64,000 nt of DNA, taken from the NCBI GenBank assembly GCA_965203215.1, contig CBDBBY010000001.1, forward strand, positions 434,001 to 498,000, read 5' to 3'. This stretch comes from CBDBBY01 sp965203215. GTDB taxonomy: Bacteria > Pseudomonadota > Alphaproteobacteria > Rhodobacterales > Rhodobacteraceae. The notes beneath the pieces are model-generated. The model was given only the letters and a program-made list of their open reading frames with translations. It did no database searches and was not told the origin of the DNA. Both the position numbers and the translations under genes were made by a program. Of the stretch, positions 55,787 to 63,925 are shown piece by piece. Each line of letters begins with the position of its first letter. Within the stretch, counting starts at the first letter, position 1.

Positions 55787-58212
55787 CTACCATGTCACGA
55801 TAAAAAGTGCTGGACAACGCGTTTCCGGCGGTGTATCCGATTCGTCATGGCACAGTCCCAGATCAGCCGCGTCTTGCGCGGCGCGGCGGAGCGCGAGCGG
55901 GTCGCCGCGATTCTGTCGCAGGAGCGGTTCGGCAGCCGCCGGGCCTTCGGGCGCCGGATCTGCCGGGAGTTCTCGTTTGTCGACGCGGCCGGCCGGCTTC
56001 AGGTGTCGGGATGCCTGAAGGCGCTTTCGACGCTGGCCGGGGAGGATCCGGGGATCGTCCTTCCGCCTCCGGCCGCCGAGGCGGTCGACCGGACGCCGCG
56101 CCTGCTTCCGGACGGGGTCGAGGAGCCGGTCGGCGTTCCGCCGCATCCGTCGCAAATCCGCGGCCTCGAGATCGCGGCCGCGGCGTCGGCTTCGGACCGC
56201 GCCTTGTGGAACACGCTGATCGCGCGCGAGCATCCTCGCGGGCTGGCGACCTTCGCCGGCTGCCAGGTCCGCTACCTTTTCGGCTCGGAGCACGGCTGGC
56301 TCGGCGCGGCGGGGTTTTCCGCCGCCGCGCTCCGGGCGGCCGCCCGCGACCGCTGGATGGCATGGAGCGACGAGCGGCGGCGGGAGCATCTCGACCGGGT
56401 GGTCTGCCTGAGCCGCTTCCTGATCCGCCCGTCGGCGCGCTGTCCGCATCTGGCCAGCCATCTGCTCGGGCGCGTCCTGCGGCGGCTGCCCCGGGATTTC
56501 GAGGCGCGCTACGGATTCCGGCCTTGGCTGGTTGAGAGCTTCGTCGATCCGGGCTATGACGGGAGCTGCCTGCGGGCCGTCGGCTTCCTGCGCGTCGGCG
56601 AGACGGCGGGCCGCGGCCGCCAGGACGCCGCGAGGCGGTTCCCGGAGACGGCGAAGGCGGTGTTCATGCGTCCGCTCGACCCCGGCTGGCGCCGGAGGCT
56701 CGGAGTGCCGCATGTCGAGCACGCGCCGGCCTTGGAGCCGGGCGAGGGGCTGAGCGCGGCGGAGTGGGCGCAGAACGAGTTCGGAGGGGCTCCCTTGGGC
56801 GACAAGCGTCTTTCGGCGCGGCTGGTGAAGAGCGCCGATCTTCTCGGGGCGGTTCCGGGCCGCAAGATCAACGCGAACAGCGCGAGCGACCGCACGGCGA
56901 TCAACGCGTTCTACCGGCTGATCGAGATGCCGGCGGACTCGGCGGTCAAGGTGCGGTCCATCCTCGCGCCGCACCGCGAGCGCAGCGTCCGCAGGATCCG
57001 CGGCCAGCGCACGGTTCTGGCGATCCAGGACGGGACCAGCCTGAACTTCGCCACCCGTCCGGGCTGCGAGGGGCTCGAGGTGGTCGGCGCGAACCGGACC
57101 GGCGCGAAGAGCCTCGGGCTGCATCTGCACGCGACGCTGGCGGTGACGGAGTCGGGCCTGCCGCTCGGCGTCCTTCGGCTGGGCTTCGATTCGACGAAAG
57201 CCCGCCCGCCGGAGGCCATGGAGCGGCGGAGGACCAGGCGGTGGCTGGACGGCTTCGCCGACATCGCCAAGGCGGCGCGCGAGGTGAGCCTCGGAACCCG
57301 CGTGGTCGCGGTGTGCGACCGGGAGGCGGACTGCTTCGAGATGTTCGACGCGCAGCGGCGCAATTCGAGAGTGGATCTGCTGGTCCGGGCGAGGCACGAC
57401 CGGTCGCTCGGCCCGCGCCGGCCGAAGCTGTTCGCCCTGATGGCCGGCGGCGCGCCGGACGGCTTGATCGACGTCGAGATCGACGGCCTGGCGGCGAGGC
57501 CCAAGTCGAGCGGACGGAAGGCCCGCCCCGCCCGCCGCAAGCGGCTGGCCTGCTGCGAGCTGCGCGTCCGCCGCGCGGTGCTGCCGGCGACCGGCGCGAT
57601 CGCAGGCGCGGAGCCGACGGCCGTGTCCGCGGTGCATGTCGTCGAGATCTCCCCGCCCGACGGCGAGGCCCCGACGGAGTGGCGGCTGCTGACCACGCTC
57701 GACGTCCGGACCGCCAAGGACGCCGCCGAAGTTGTCGGCTACTACCTCCAGAGATGGAGGATCGAGGATTTCTTCCGCGTGCTCAAATCCGGATGCCGGA
57801 CCGAGTTCCTCCTGTTCCGCACCGCCGACCGGCTGCAGAGGGCGGTCGCCGTCAACGCCGTCATCGCCTGGCGCATCATGGTGATGACGCTGCTCGGCCG
57901 CCAGGTGCCCGACTGCGGGCCGGAGATGATGTTCACCGGCCACGAGCTGGACTTCCTGGCCAGCTACGCCGACGAGCACGGCCTGTCCGCCCCGGACCGG
58001 CTGGGAGACGCCGTGCGGCTCGTCGCCCATCTCGGCGGACACCGCGCCCGAAAGCACGATCCGGACCCCGGGCACCAGGTCATGTGGCACGGCCGGACGA
58101 GGCTGGGAAGCGCGGCGATGGGCCATCGGATCGGCTTCAAGGCCGGCCGAAGGCATGCCCTCCGGGAGGACGGAAATGCTGTCGTGATGCATGACTTGTC
58201 ATGACTCGGTAG
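55787..58212 (+). mobile_element. IS4-type element copy 2, intact
   Basis: Left end CTACCATGTCACGATAAAAA at 55787, right end GACTCGGTAG at 58212; both match copy 1. The ends are short imperfect inverted repeats (CTACC...GGTAG). 2426 bp with one intact gene. Confidence 0.85.
55847..58204 (+). CDS. IS4-family transposase fused to an N-terminal DruA-like (DUF4338) domain
   Basis: 785 residues. Residues about 15-290 resemble DUF4338/DruA: FGRRICREFSFVDAAGRLQV, LWNTLIAREHPRGLATFAGC, CPHLASHLLGRVLRRLPRDF and YDGSCLRAVGFLRVGETAGR. A Tn5-like N-terminal domain follows (EWAQNEFGGAPLGDKRLSAR), then the DDE domain: VLAIQDGTSLNF, VVAVCDREADCFEMF and YLQRWRIEDFFRVLKSG, which fits the IS4 Y-R-E-K signature. 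The C-terminus resembles Tn5 (GGHRARKHDPDPGHQVMWHG). DruA is the hallmark of Druantia defence, but here it is part of a transposase. Frame intact, probably active. Confidence 0.85.
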   Translation: MAQSQISRVLRGAAERERVAAILSQERFGSRRAFGRRICREFSFVDAAGRLQVSGCLKALSTLAGEDPGIVLPPPAAEAVDRTPRLLPDGVEEPVGVPPHPSQIRGLEIAAAASASDRALWNTLIAREHPRGLATFAGCQVRYLFGSEHGWLGAAGFSAAALRAAARDRWMAWSDERRREHLDRVVCLSRFLIRPSARCPHLASHLLGRVLRRLPRDFEARYGFRPWLVESFVDPGYDGSCLRAVGFLRVGETAGRGRQDAARRFPETAKAVFMRPLDPGWRRRLGVPHVEHAPALEPGEGLSAAEWAQNEFGGAPLGDKRLSARLVKSADLLGAVPGRKINANSASDRTAINAFYRLIEMPADSAVKVRSILAPHRERSVRRIRGQRTVLAIQDGTSLNFATRPGCEGLEVVGANRTGAKSLGLHLHATLAVTESGLPLGVLRLGFDSTKARPPEAMERRRTRRWLDGFADIAKAAREVSLGTRVVAVCDREADCFEMFDAQRRNSRVDLLVRARHDRSLGPRRPKLFALMAGGAPDGLIDVEIDGLAARPKSSGRKARPARRKRLACCELRVRRAVLPATGAIAGAEPTAVSAVHVVEISPPDGEAPTEWRLLTTLDVRTAKDAAEVVGYYLQRWRIEDFFRVLKSGCRTEFLLFRTADRLQRAVAVNAVIAWRIMVMTLLGRQVPDCGPEMMFTGHELDFLASYADEHGLSAPDRLGDAVRLVAHLGGHRARKHDPDPGHQVMWHGRTRLGSAAMGHRIGFKAGRRHALREDGNAVVMHDLS

Positions 58213-58310
58213 CCCTAGGGCGAAGCCGGAGGCATGAATTCTCTTTTCCGCATTTCGGATTTGGCCGCGGAGGGCGGACGCGGCCCCGCGCCGAGGCCAC
58301 GCCGGACCGC
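58213..58310 (+). repeat. Segment X, right half
   Basis: It begins CCCTAGGGCGAAGCCGGAGG and continues as in 49826-49929 up to CCGCCGCCGC. It completes the left half at 48283-48354. After it the sequence switches to IS21. Confidence 0.75.
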
Positions 58311-59252
58311 CGCCGCCTCGAACGGCAGGGAGCAGCCCGATGGCCGAATTCATCGCCCGCATCAGCGCCGCCCTGGTCGGACTGAAAATGCCCCGGCGCT
58401 CGAAGCGCTCGGACCCACGCTGCGGCGCCTCGAGCAGGGCGGGACCACCGCCGTCGAAGCCATCGACGCCCTCCTCGGCGAAGATAACACCCTGCGCGAA
58501 ACAAGACGAATCGACATCGCATTGCGAACCGCGAAGCTCCTCCCCGTCAAAACCGTCGAAAGCTTCGACTTCGCATTCCAGCCCTCGCTCGACCGCGAGA
58601 GAATCGCCGCCTTGGCCCAGCTCGACTTCATCCGGAGATGCGAAACCGTCCACTTCCTCGGACCGCCCGGCACAGGAAAGTCCCACCTCGCGACCGCCCT
58701 CGGCGTCGCCGCCGTCAAAGCCGGAAAAAGCGTCTACAAGACGACGCTCGCCGAACCCGCCGACAGTCTCGCCAAAGCCGAACGGCAAGGCCGGCTCGCC
58801 GAAAAAATCCGCTTCTTCGCGCGGGCCGCGCTGCTCGTCGTCGATGAAATCGGTTGCTTGCCCATCACGCAGGGCGGCGCGAGCCTGTTCTTCCAAATCG
58901 TAAACGCCAGATACGAAAAAGGCGCGATGATCCCCGCCTCGAACAGAAGCTTCGCGGAATGGGGCGACATCTTCGGAGACCCCGTCGTCGCGACGGCCCT
59001 CCTCGACCGGCTCCTCCACCACGCCGTCGTCGTCCGAATCGAAGGCGCAAGCTACCGGCCCGGAAAGCACGCCGACCTCATTCCCGAACACGTCCGGACG
59101 AATGCGCTCATCACGCCGCCGCCCGCGCCGAAAAAACGAGGGCGGCCCAAAAAGGAGACCCGAACCGACGACCGGGCTGGCTCGTCACCAAAAACCAAAA
59201 AGTGGGGAATTCTGCTTCGGCAATTTTGGGGAATTTTACTTTGGCATTGACA
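58311..59252 (+). mobile_element. IS21 remnant (istB end only)
   Basis: Homologous to 50216-51150 in inverse orientation. It begins inside the last codons of istA and ends with TGTCAATGCCAAAG (reversed) at 59252. The istA part and the other end are lost at the junction with segment X. Confidence 0.8.
58340..59250 (+). pseudogene. istB, frameshifted copy
   Basis: Starts MAEFIARISAALVGLKMP at 58340. One G is missing near 58395 compared with the intact istB, shifting the frame; the remainder (LEALGPTLRRLEQGGTTAVE and Walker A LGPPGTGKSHLATAL) is open in another frame. The original stop is changed (TGA to CGG region), so it runs on to 59250. Confidence 0.8.
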
Positions 59253-59344
59253 AAAAGGAGGCGAAGCCGTTCAAATGGACGGTCAGCCCAGAGCGGCTGA
59301 TCGCCGCCCGCCGAAGAGGGGTTCAAATGATTCGAACAAGCCAC
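59253..59344 (+). mobile_element. IS630 remnant (3' end only)
   Basis: Codes KPFKWTVSPERLIAARRRG and MIRTSH, matching the end of the IS630 transposase at 6510-6599, and ends with the inverted repeat ACAAGCCAC followed by TA. The 5' part was lost to the IS21 junction. Diverged from the intact copy, so it is an older insertion. Confidence 0.85.
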
Positions 59345-59493
59345 TAGTTCACCGGCGCAATCGGAACGCCTTGACGACCGGCGTATCGGGATCACAGCAG
59401 AAGCAATTGGAAATAGGCGATTCCGGACTGCCGGATCATCCGCCAACATGCGCCGCATCGGCAAAGCGGCCGCAATTAAGAAAGGAAGCAGGC

Positions 59494-59913
59494 TTGCTCG
59501 AACGAACTCTTTCAATAATCAAGCCGGATGCGACCCGGAGAAATTTGACCGGCAAGATCAACGCCATGCTGGAAGACTCGGGGCTCCGAATCGTCGGGCA
59601 GAGAAGGATGAGGCTGACTCCCGCCCAGGCCGGCGATTTCTATGAAATCCACAAGGATCGACCGTTCTATTCGGAACTGTGCGATTACATGGCGTCCGGA
59701 CCGGTGGTTGTTCAAGTTCTTGAAGGCGAAGACGCCATCAAGAAGAACAGGGACGTCATGGGAGCGACGAATCCTGCCGACGCAGCGGAGGGCACAATTC
59801 GGAAAGCTTTCGCGGTGTCGCTGTCGGAGAACTCCGTTCACGGTTCCGACGGTCCTGAAACCGCAGCGACAGAAATTGCATTTTTCTTTGCGAGAACGGA
59901 AATCGTCGGGTGA
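59494..59913 (+). CDS. ndk: Nucleoside diphosphate kinase
   Basis: 139-140 residues from TTG 59494 (LLERTLSIIKPDATRRNLTG), chosen because a purine-rich ribosome site (AAAGGAAG) precedes it and family length fits. It transfers phosphate between nucleoside di- and triphosphates through a phosphohistidine; the active-site His is in SENSVHGSDGPE. The open frame to 59275 is IS630 remnant, not gene. The IS complex ends about 150 bp upstream, so the promoter region is partly IS-derived. Confidence 0.93.
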   Translation: MLERTLSIIKPDATRRNLTGKINAMLEDSGLRIVGQRRMRLTPAQAGDFYEIHKDRPFYSELCDYMASGPVVVQVLEGEDAIKKNRDVMGATNPADAAEGTIRKAFAVSLSENSVHGSDGPETAATEIAFFFARTEIVG

Positions 59914-59990
59914 AGTTCCGCAGTCGCGACTTCATCGCGACGGATTGAGTCCTCGCATTCAGCAGGTTCGTGATTCCATCCGACAAGCTT

Positions 59991-60014
59991 GCATTCGTCA
60001 TGATTGACGAATGC
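59991..60014 (+). terminator. Perfect hairpin after ndk
   Basis: GCATTCGTCA, loop TGAT, TGACGAATGC: a 10-bp perfect stem 77 bases after the ndk stop and 32 bases before the tRNA. There is no T run, so it may be a processing or stability hairpin rather than a strong terminator. Confidence 0.45.
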
Positions 60015-60046
60015 GGACACGTTGGGTAACCCAAGCTTCAAAGGTC

Positions 60047-60123
60047 AGGCCTGTAGCTCAATTGGTTAGAGCAGAGCGCTCATAACGCTTTGGTTGGGGG
60101 TTCGAGTCCCTCCGGGCCTACCA
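60047..60123 (+). tRNA. tRNA with CAU anticodon (Met, possibly Ile2)
   Basis: Acceptor stem AGGCCTG pairs with CGGGCCT; D arm TAGCTCAATTGGTTAGAGCA; anticodon loop CTCATAA; T arm GGGGGTTCGAGTCCCTC; CCA is encoded at 60121-60123. CAU may be elongator Met or lysidine-modified Ile; I favour elongator Met but cannot settle it by eye. Confidence 0.9.
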
Positions 60124-60203
60124 GCCGCTCGTAGAGCGCTCTTCCCCGAATTCATATGCGGCCGTGAATCGCTCCGCGAACGAGCGTATTTTCCCGATTT
60201 CAA

Positions 60204-61541
60204 TCACACGGGCAACGAAAACTCGACGCGCAATCCGCCCAAGTCTTCGCTGGAGCCGAGATCAAGAGATCCCCCGTGGATGCCGGCCAGATCACGCGCA
60301 ATAGCCAAACCCAAACCGACTCCCGAGTGATCGTCGAGATTGCGAGCTCGATCCAACCGCGTGAAAGGGCGCATTGCTGCCTCGCGCTGGTCTTCCGGAA
60401 TGCCCGGCCCATCGTCTTCCACAATCAATTTGAGTGTCCCGCCGGAAAACTCCGCGTGCAATCGCGCGTTTTCGGCGTGCCTGGCCGCGTTGCCCAGCAG
60501 ATTTTCCAGCGACCGCCTCACAGCTGATCTTGGGATGTGGACAGGAGGCCCGCCGATCTGGTCGCCGCTGGGGCTTAGCACAAGATTTTGGCCGGACTTC
60601 TTGGCGTTTTCAACGATTTCATCAAGAAACGAAGCAAGGCTGGTCAAAACGAATTCTTCCGATTTTGCCCCCGATGTGAATTCCAGTATCTCATTGATCA
60701 TGGAACTCATATCGTTGACGTCCGAAATCAATCCTTCGATTTCCGATGTTTGCTCAAGCATCGCCAAACCGAGCCTCAGTCGGGTCAACGGAGTCTTCAG
60801 ATCGTGGCTGATGCTCGACAGCATCGCCGTGCGCTGTTCGATATGGCGCGAAAGCCGGTCGCGCATGTCAATGAAGGCATTTGCCGCGCTTCGAACTTCC
60901 GTCGCGCCAGATACGGCGAATTCGAGTATCTGGCCCTTTCCGAATGCCTCGGATGCCTCTGCAAGCCGCCGGATCGGCCGCAATTGATTGCGCAAAAACA
61001 CAAATGCGATCAAAGTCATCAAGAATCCAAACATGACCATCAGGACAAGAAGCTGGTGCGAATTCAGCGGCGAAACTGCGCGTCTGTTGAGGGTAATCAC
61101 GGCTTCGCCGAGAGTTGTCGCGGCGTGAATGCCGACGTACGCGGCATCGTCGCTGACCAGATCTATCGCAGTAATGTTCCCGACATGCTTTCGCAGCTCA
61201 TCCATTACGATTTGTCCCGTCAGGTCCACGAATCGACGCTGGTCGGCAGTTTCCAAACTCGGTTTTGGATTGATCTCCACTTGAAGCTTAAGAGGGATCG
61301 ATATCGGCCTTACATTCTCCAGTGCTGTTTCGATATCCTTGGATGCGTTGATTTCCGAAAGTATGAGCCTGATCTGAGGCTCGACATTCGAGACCATTTG
61401 CCTGGTCACTCTGTCGAAATGCCGCTGGATGAAGACCACGGACACTCCGAGCTGGAGCGTGACGACGGGAAATATAAGGATCAGAGCCGCTCGTCCGAAT
61501 ATGCCTCGGGGCAGGATGGATTTGCTGTTGCGATGTTTCAT
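60204..61541 (-). CDS. Sensor histidine kinase (EnvZ type)
   Basis: 445 residues from ATG 61541 (MKHRNSKSILPRGIFGRAAL); the upstream frame to 61637 overlaps the divergent gene. Two membrane segments (AALILIFPVVTLQLGVSVVF; LLVLMVMFGFLMTLIAFVFL) enclose a periplasmic sensor of about 140 residues. HAMP follows, then the phospho-acceptor SSISHDLKTPLTRLRLG, N box LENLLGNAARHAENAR, and G boxes VEDDGPGIPE and SGVGLGLAIARD. The response regulator is not in the window; it should lie elsewhere or the kinase is orphan. Confidence 0.9.
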   Translation of the reverse strand: MKHRNSKSILPRGIFGRAALILIFPVVTLQLGVSVVFIQRHFDRVTRQMVSNVEPQIRLILSEINASKDIETALENVRPISIPLKLQVEINPKPSLETADQRRFVDLTGQIVMDELRKHVGNITAIDLVSDDAAYVGIHAATTLGEAVITLNRRAVSPLNSHQLLVLMVMFGFLMTLIAFVFLRNQLRPIRRLAEASEAFGKGQILEFAVSGATEVRSAANAFIDMRDRLSRHIEQRTAMLSSISHDLKTPLTRLRLGLAMLEQTSEIEGLISDVNDMSSMINEILEFTSGAKSEEFVLTSLASFLDEIVENAKKSGQNLVLSPSGDQIGGPPVHIPRSAVRRSLENLLGNAARHAENARLHAEFSGGTLKLIVEDDGPGIPEDQREAAMRPFTRLDRARNLDDHSGVGLGLAIARDLAGIHGGSLDLGSSEDLGGLRVEFSLPV

Positions 61542-61586
61542 TCTTCTCGGTTTCGACAATGATGGTTCTTTCTTGAGGAAATCACA

Positions 61587-62513
61587 GTGGATGCGCCGTT
61601 CATAAGCGAGTTCCGCCCGGAGCACGGCCAAGCTCAACGCCTAGCTGAAGGAATTCGCAGAATTGTTGCTCCAAACCCGTCTCCGTTGACCTTCAGAGGC
61701 ACGAATACATATATCGTCGGCACCCGCGAGCCTGTTGTAATCGACCCCGGCCCGAATTTGGACTCGCATCTCGAAGCCATATTTTCGGCTATTCCGCCGC
61801 GCCTTCAAGTCCACAAGATATTATTGACGCATACGCATTTGGATCATTCCGAAATGGCGCCCCGACTCGCGGAAGAGACCGGAGCCAAGATATGCGCTTT
61901 CGGAGACTACAGAGCTGGCCGGCGCGACGATCACTTGATCGGCACGAATTTTGCGAGCGGCGCGTTCAACGAGGGGATAGATGAATCGCTCAAGCCCGAT
62001 ATTTGCATCAAGGATGGCGAGGAAATCCGGGTTGATGATTGGAGGATCAACGCGGTCTGGACGCCCGGTCATCTCGGGAATCACCTTTGCTTCGATATCA
62101 GCGACGCAAACATTCTATTTTCCGGAGACCACGTCATGACCTGGGCCACGACCGTCGTCTCGCCTCCGTCCGGCAACATGACGGACTATCTCGCCTCGTT
62201 GGAGAAGCTGATTTCGCGCGGCCAGCGCAAGTTGCTTCCCGGCCACGGAGCCGAGCAGGCCGATGGTTTGAGCGTGATGAATCATTTGATGGCGCACCGG
62301 CGAATGAGGGAACGGCAAATTCTGGAGGCGCTCGGGGAAGGGCGGTTGTCCGCCGCGCAAATCGCCGATCAAACTTATGCGAACCTTTCGCCGTCGCTGC
62401 GGCCCGCGGCAGGCATGAACGTATTGGCCCATTTGCTGGATTTGCGCATGCGAGGGATTGTTGAAGCCGAAGGAGGCCTATCCGCCGATTCAGCATTTCG
62501 AAGATTGAATTAG
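61587..62513 (+). CDS. MBL-fold metallo-hydrolase (LACTB2-like)
   Basis: 308 residues from GTG 61587. Metallo-beta-lactamase fold: GTNTYIVG, then the metal motif LLTHTHLDHSEMAP, further ligands in AVWTPGHLGNHLCF, ILFSGDHVMTW and LLPGHGAE. A C-terminal winged-helix extension (LSAAQIADQTYANLSPSLRP) marks the LACTB2-like group, hydrolases including RNA-cleaving members. Divergent from the kinase with only 45 bp between. Confidence 0.85.
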   Translation: MDAPFISEFRPEHGQAQRLAEGIRRIVAPNPSPLTFRGTNTYIVGTREPVVIDPGPNLDSHLEAIFSAIPPRLQVHKILLTHTHLDHSEMAPRLAEETGAKICAFGDYRAGRRDDHLIGTNFASGAFNEGIDESLKPDICIKDGEEIRVDDWRINAVWTPGHLGNHLCFDISDANILFSGDHVMTWATTVVSPPSGNMTDYLASLEKLISRGQRKLLPGHGAEQADGLSVMNHLMAHRRMRERQILEALGEGRLSAAQIADQTYANLSPSLRPAAGMNVLAHLLDLRMRGIVEAEGGLSADSAFRRLN

Positions 62514-62554
62514 AATCATTGTTGGAATTGGCTTTCATTCGCCGGATCAGCGCC

Positions 62555-62576
62555 GGGCGCGTTTCATGATTCTTCT
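62555..62576 (+). repeat. Dispersed repeat, copy 5 (weaker)
   Basis: GGGCGCGTTTCATGATTCTT, matching the core of the other four copies. It lies 42 bases after the stop of the MBL gene, again at a gene 3' end. Confidence 0.5.
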
Positions 62577-62600
62577 GTATCTCGACTGTGATATTGCGTT

Positions 62601-62634
62601 CCCGTCGCCGACCTTGGCGAGGGCCGGCGACGGG
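62601..62634 (+). ncRNA. Strong hairpin upstream of the IS110 transposase, candidate bridge-RNA part
   Basis: CCCGTCGCCG pairs perfectly with CGGCGACGGG around a 14-base loop. It lies in the 158-base untranslated region before the transposase, where IS110-group elements encode their bridge RNA. The full RNA limits and guide loops cannot be defined by eye. Confidence 0.35.
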
Positions 62635-62758
62635 GCGGCGCATGGCGCATGATTCTTGTGGCATGACCACGCTGCCAAGACGGCCAGCGCCGCCTCTCTT
62701 CATCGTCTCGAACAGTCGGTTGCGGCCATCAAGGACCGCGCACCAGAAGGAAGAGAGA

Positions 62759-63718
62759 ATGAACACTGTAGCACACCCGGAGATCATTGGCTTGGATGTC
62801 TCTTGCGATTGGCTCGACATCCATTGCTTGAACGACGACCGCCGGTTCCGCCTGCCGAACACGGACGAAGGCCATTCGAAACTGGAGGCGGTCGCCGGCG
62901 ACAGGGAGGCCTTGGTCTGCTTCGAGGCCACGGGCGGCCACGAATGGCGTCTTTGGGCGAGCCTGGAGGCGGCAGGGATCGAAGCTCGGCAGCTTCCTCC
63001 GGCGCAAGCGGAAGCCTTCGGGAGAAGCCGGGGCACTTTGGCCAAGACGGACCGGATCGACGCCGAACTGATCGCCCGGTTCATGGCGTTCCGCCCGGAG
63101 GCCGGCCGCCGGCTGCCGAGCGGAAAGCTGCGCGACCTCAGGGCGCCGGCGACCAAGCGCAAGCAGCTCGTCGAGATGCGCAAAAGCGCGCGGCAGCAGG
63201 CCAAAGCGGATCTGCGGAACGGCACGGCCGAGCCGGTCGAGGATTTGACCGGCGAGCTTCTCGAGCTGCTGGAGCGCCAGATCTCGGAGGTCGAAGAGAG
63301 GATCGCGGGCCTTCTCGCGAACGATGCCGTCCTGGCCGAGACCGCCGCCATCCTGCAGTCGGTTCCGGGGATCGGCCCGGTGGCGTGCGCGATGCCGGTC
63401 GCGGAGATGCCCGAGGTCGGCCGGATCTCCGGAGAGCAGGCCGCCGCGCTCGCGGGGCTGGCGCCGGTCGCGAGGGACAGCGGACAGATGCGCGGGAAGC
63501 GGATGATCGGCGGCGGCCGCCGGGCGCTCCGGCAGGTTTTGTTCCAAGCCGCGCTCGTGGCCTCGAATCACAACAAGGACCTGAAAGTCTTCGCCGAGCG
63601 GCTGCGGAAGGAGGGGAAGCCGCACAAACTCGTCGTCACCGCCGTCGCCCGCAAGCTCGTCGTGATCGCCAACGCCTTGTGCAAATCCCGCCGGCCCTGG
63701 GCGCCGCAAACCGGATGA
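62759..63718 (+). CDS. IS110-family transposase (DEDD recombinase)
   Basis: 319 residues from ATG 62759 (MNTVAHPEIIGLDVSCDWLD), after the ribosome site GAAGGAAGAGAG. RuvC-like DEDD residues lie in IGLDVSCD, VCFEATGGHEW and AKTDRIDAELIARF. The C-terminal Tnp20 domain begins LQSVPGIGPVACAMPVAEMP, with candidate catalytic Ser in ARDSGQMRGKR. Such elements use a structured bridge RNA to pair target and donor. Element ends are not resolvable here as IS110 lacks clear inverted repeats. Confidence 0.9.
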   Translation: MNTVAHPEIIGLDVSCDWLDIHCLNDDRRFRLPNTDEGHSKLEAVAGDREALVCFEATGGHEWRLWASLEAAGIEARQLPPAQAEAFGRSRGTLAKTDRIDAELIARFMAFRPEAGRRLPSGKLRDLRAPATKRKQLVEMRKSARQQAKADLRNGTAEPVEDLTGELLELLERQISEVEERIAGLLANDAVLAETAAILQSVPGIGPVACAMPVAEMPEVGRISGEQAAALAGLAPVARDSGQMRGKRMIGGGRRALRQVLFQAALVASNHNKDLKVFAERLRKEGKPHKLVVTAVARKLVVIANALCKSRRPWAPQTG

Positions 63719-63756
63719 CGGATCGCGGCCCGAGCGTCGAGGCCGGATGGGGCTGT

Positions 63757-63826
63757 GGGAATGTGGGCAATCCAAGCCCGGACCGCGGCACGGCCGAAAG
63801 CGACGGAAGGGATTGTCCACATTTCC
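63757..63826. repeat. Imperfect inverted repeat 1 after the IS110 gene
   Basis: GGGAATGTGGGCAATCC at 63757-63773 pairs with GGATTGTCCACATTTCC at 63810-63826 (15 of 17). Related to the second hairpin at 63926-63999. Confidence 0.7.
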
Positions 63827-63853
63827 ACGGCCCGAACCAAAAAAATCATTTAT

Positions 63854-63872
63854 GAAAAAGCCCCGCAGGGCT
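63854..63872 (-). terminator. Terminator-like hairpin on the minus strand
   Basis: On the minus strand, AGCCCTGCGGGGCT is followed by TTTTTC, a short GC stem with a T run. It lies between the two inverted-repeat units. Confidence 0.5.
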
Positions 63873-63925
63873 GTTGCGGAATGGAAAGCGCCGAACCGGG
63901 ACCGGCCGCCGACAGCGGAGAGTGT

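Larger units (their letters stand above)
48355..58212 (+). mobile_element. IS4-bounded composite: two direct IS4 copies with lipoprotein cargo
   Basis: IS4 copy 1 (48355-52830) and copy 2 (55787-58212) are in the same orientation and bracket 52831-55786. The outer flanks carry a matching direct repeat, CCCTAGGG (48347-48354 and 58213-58220). The inner flanks carry GGCTAGCC (from 52831) and GGCTAGCG (to 55786). Outer pairs with outer and inner with inner. This fits insertion of an IS-plus-cargo circle into a resident IS copy. Confidence 0.75.

Noticed and set aside
55787..58192. 801-codon antisense ORF across IS4 copy 2
   Set aside because: High-GC shadow of the transposase; arginine/proline-rich translation without any family motif. 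The same applies to 23447-25537 and 5430-6596.
55787..58204. Druantia defence system
   Set aside because: Only a DruA-like domain inside a transposase is present; no DruB-DruE-like helicase or partner genes lie nearby.
48355..58212. Inversion between the IS4 copies as cause of the swapped repeats
   Set aside because: Both copies point the same way and the repeats are direct, not reverse complements.
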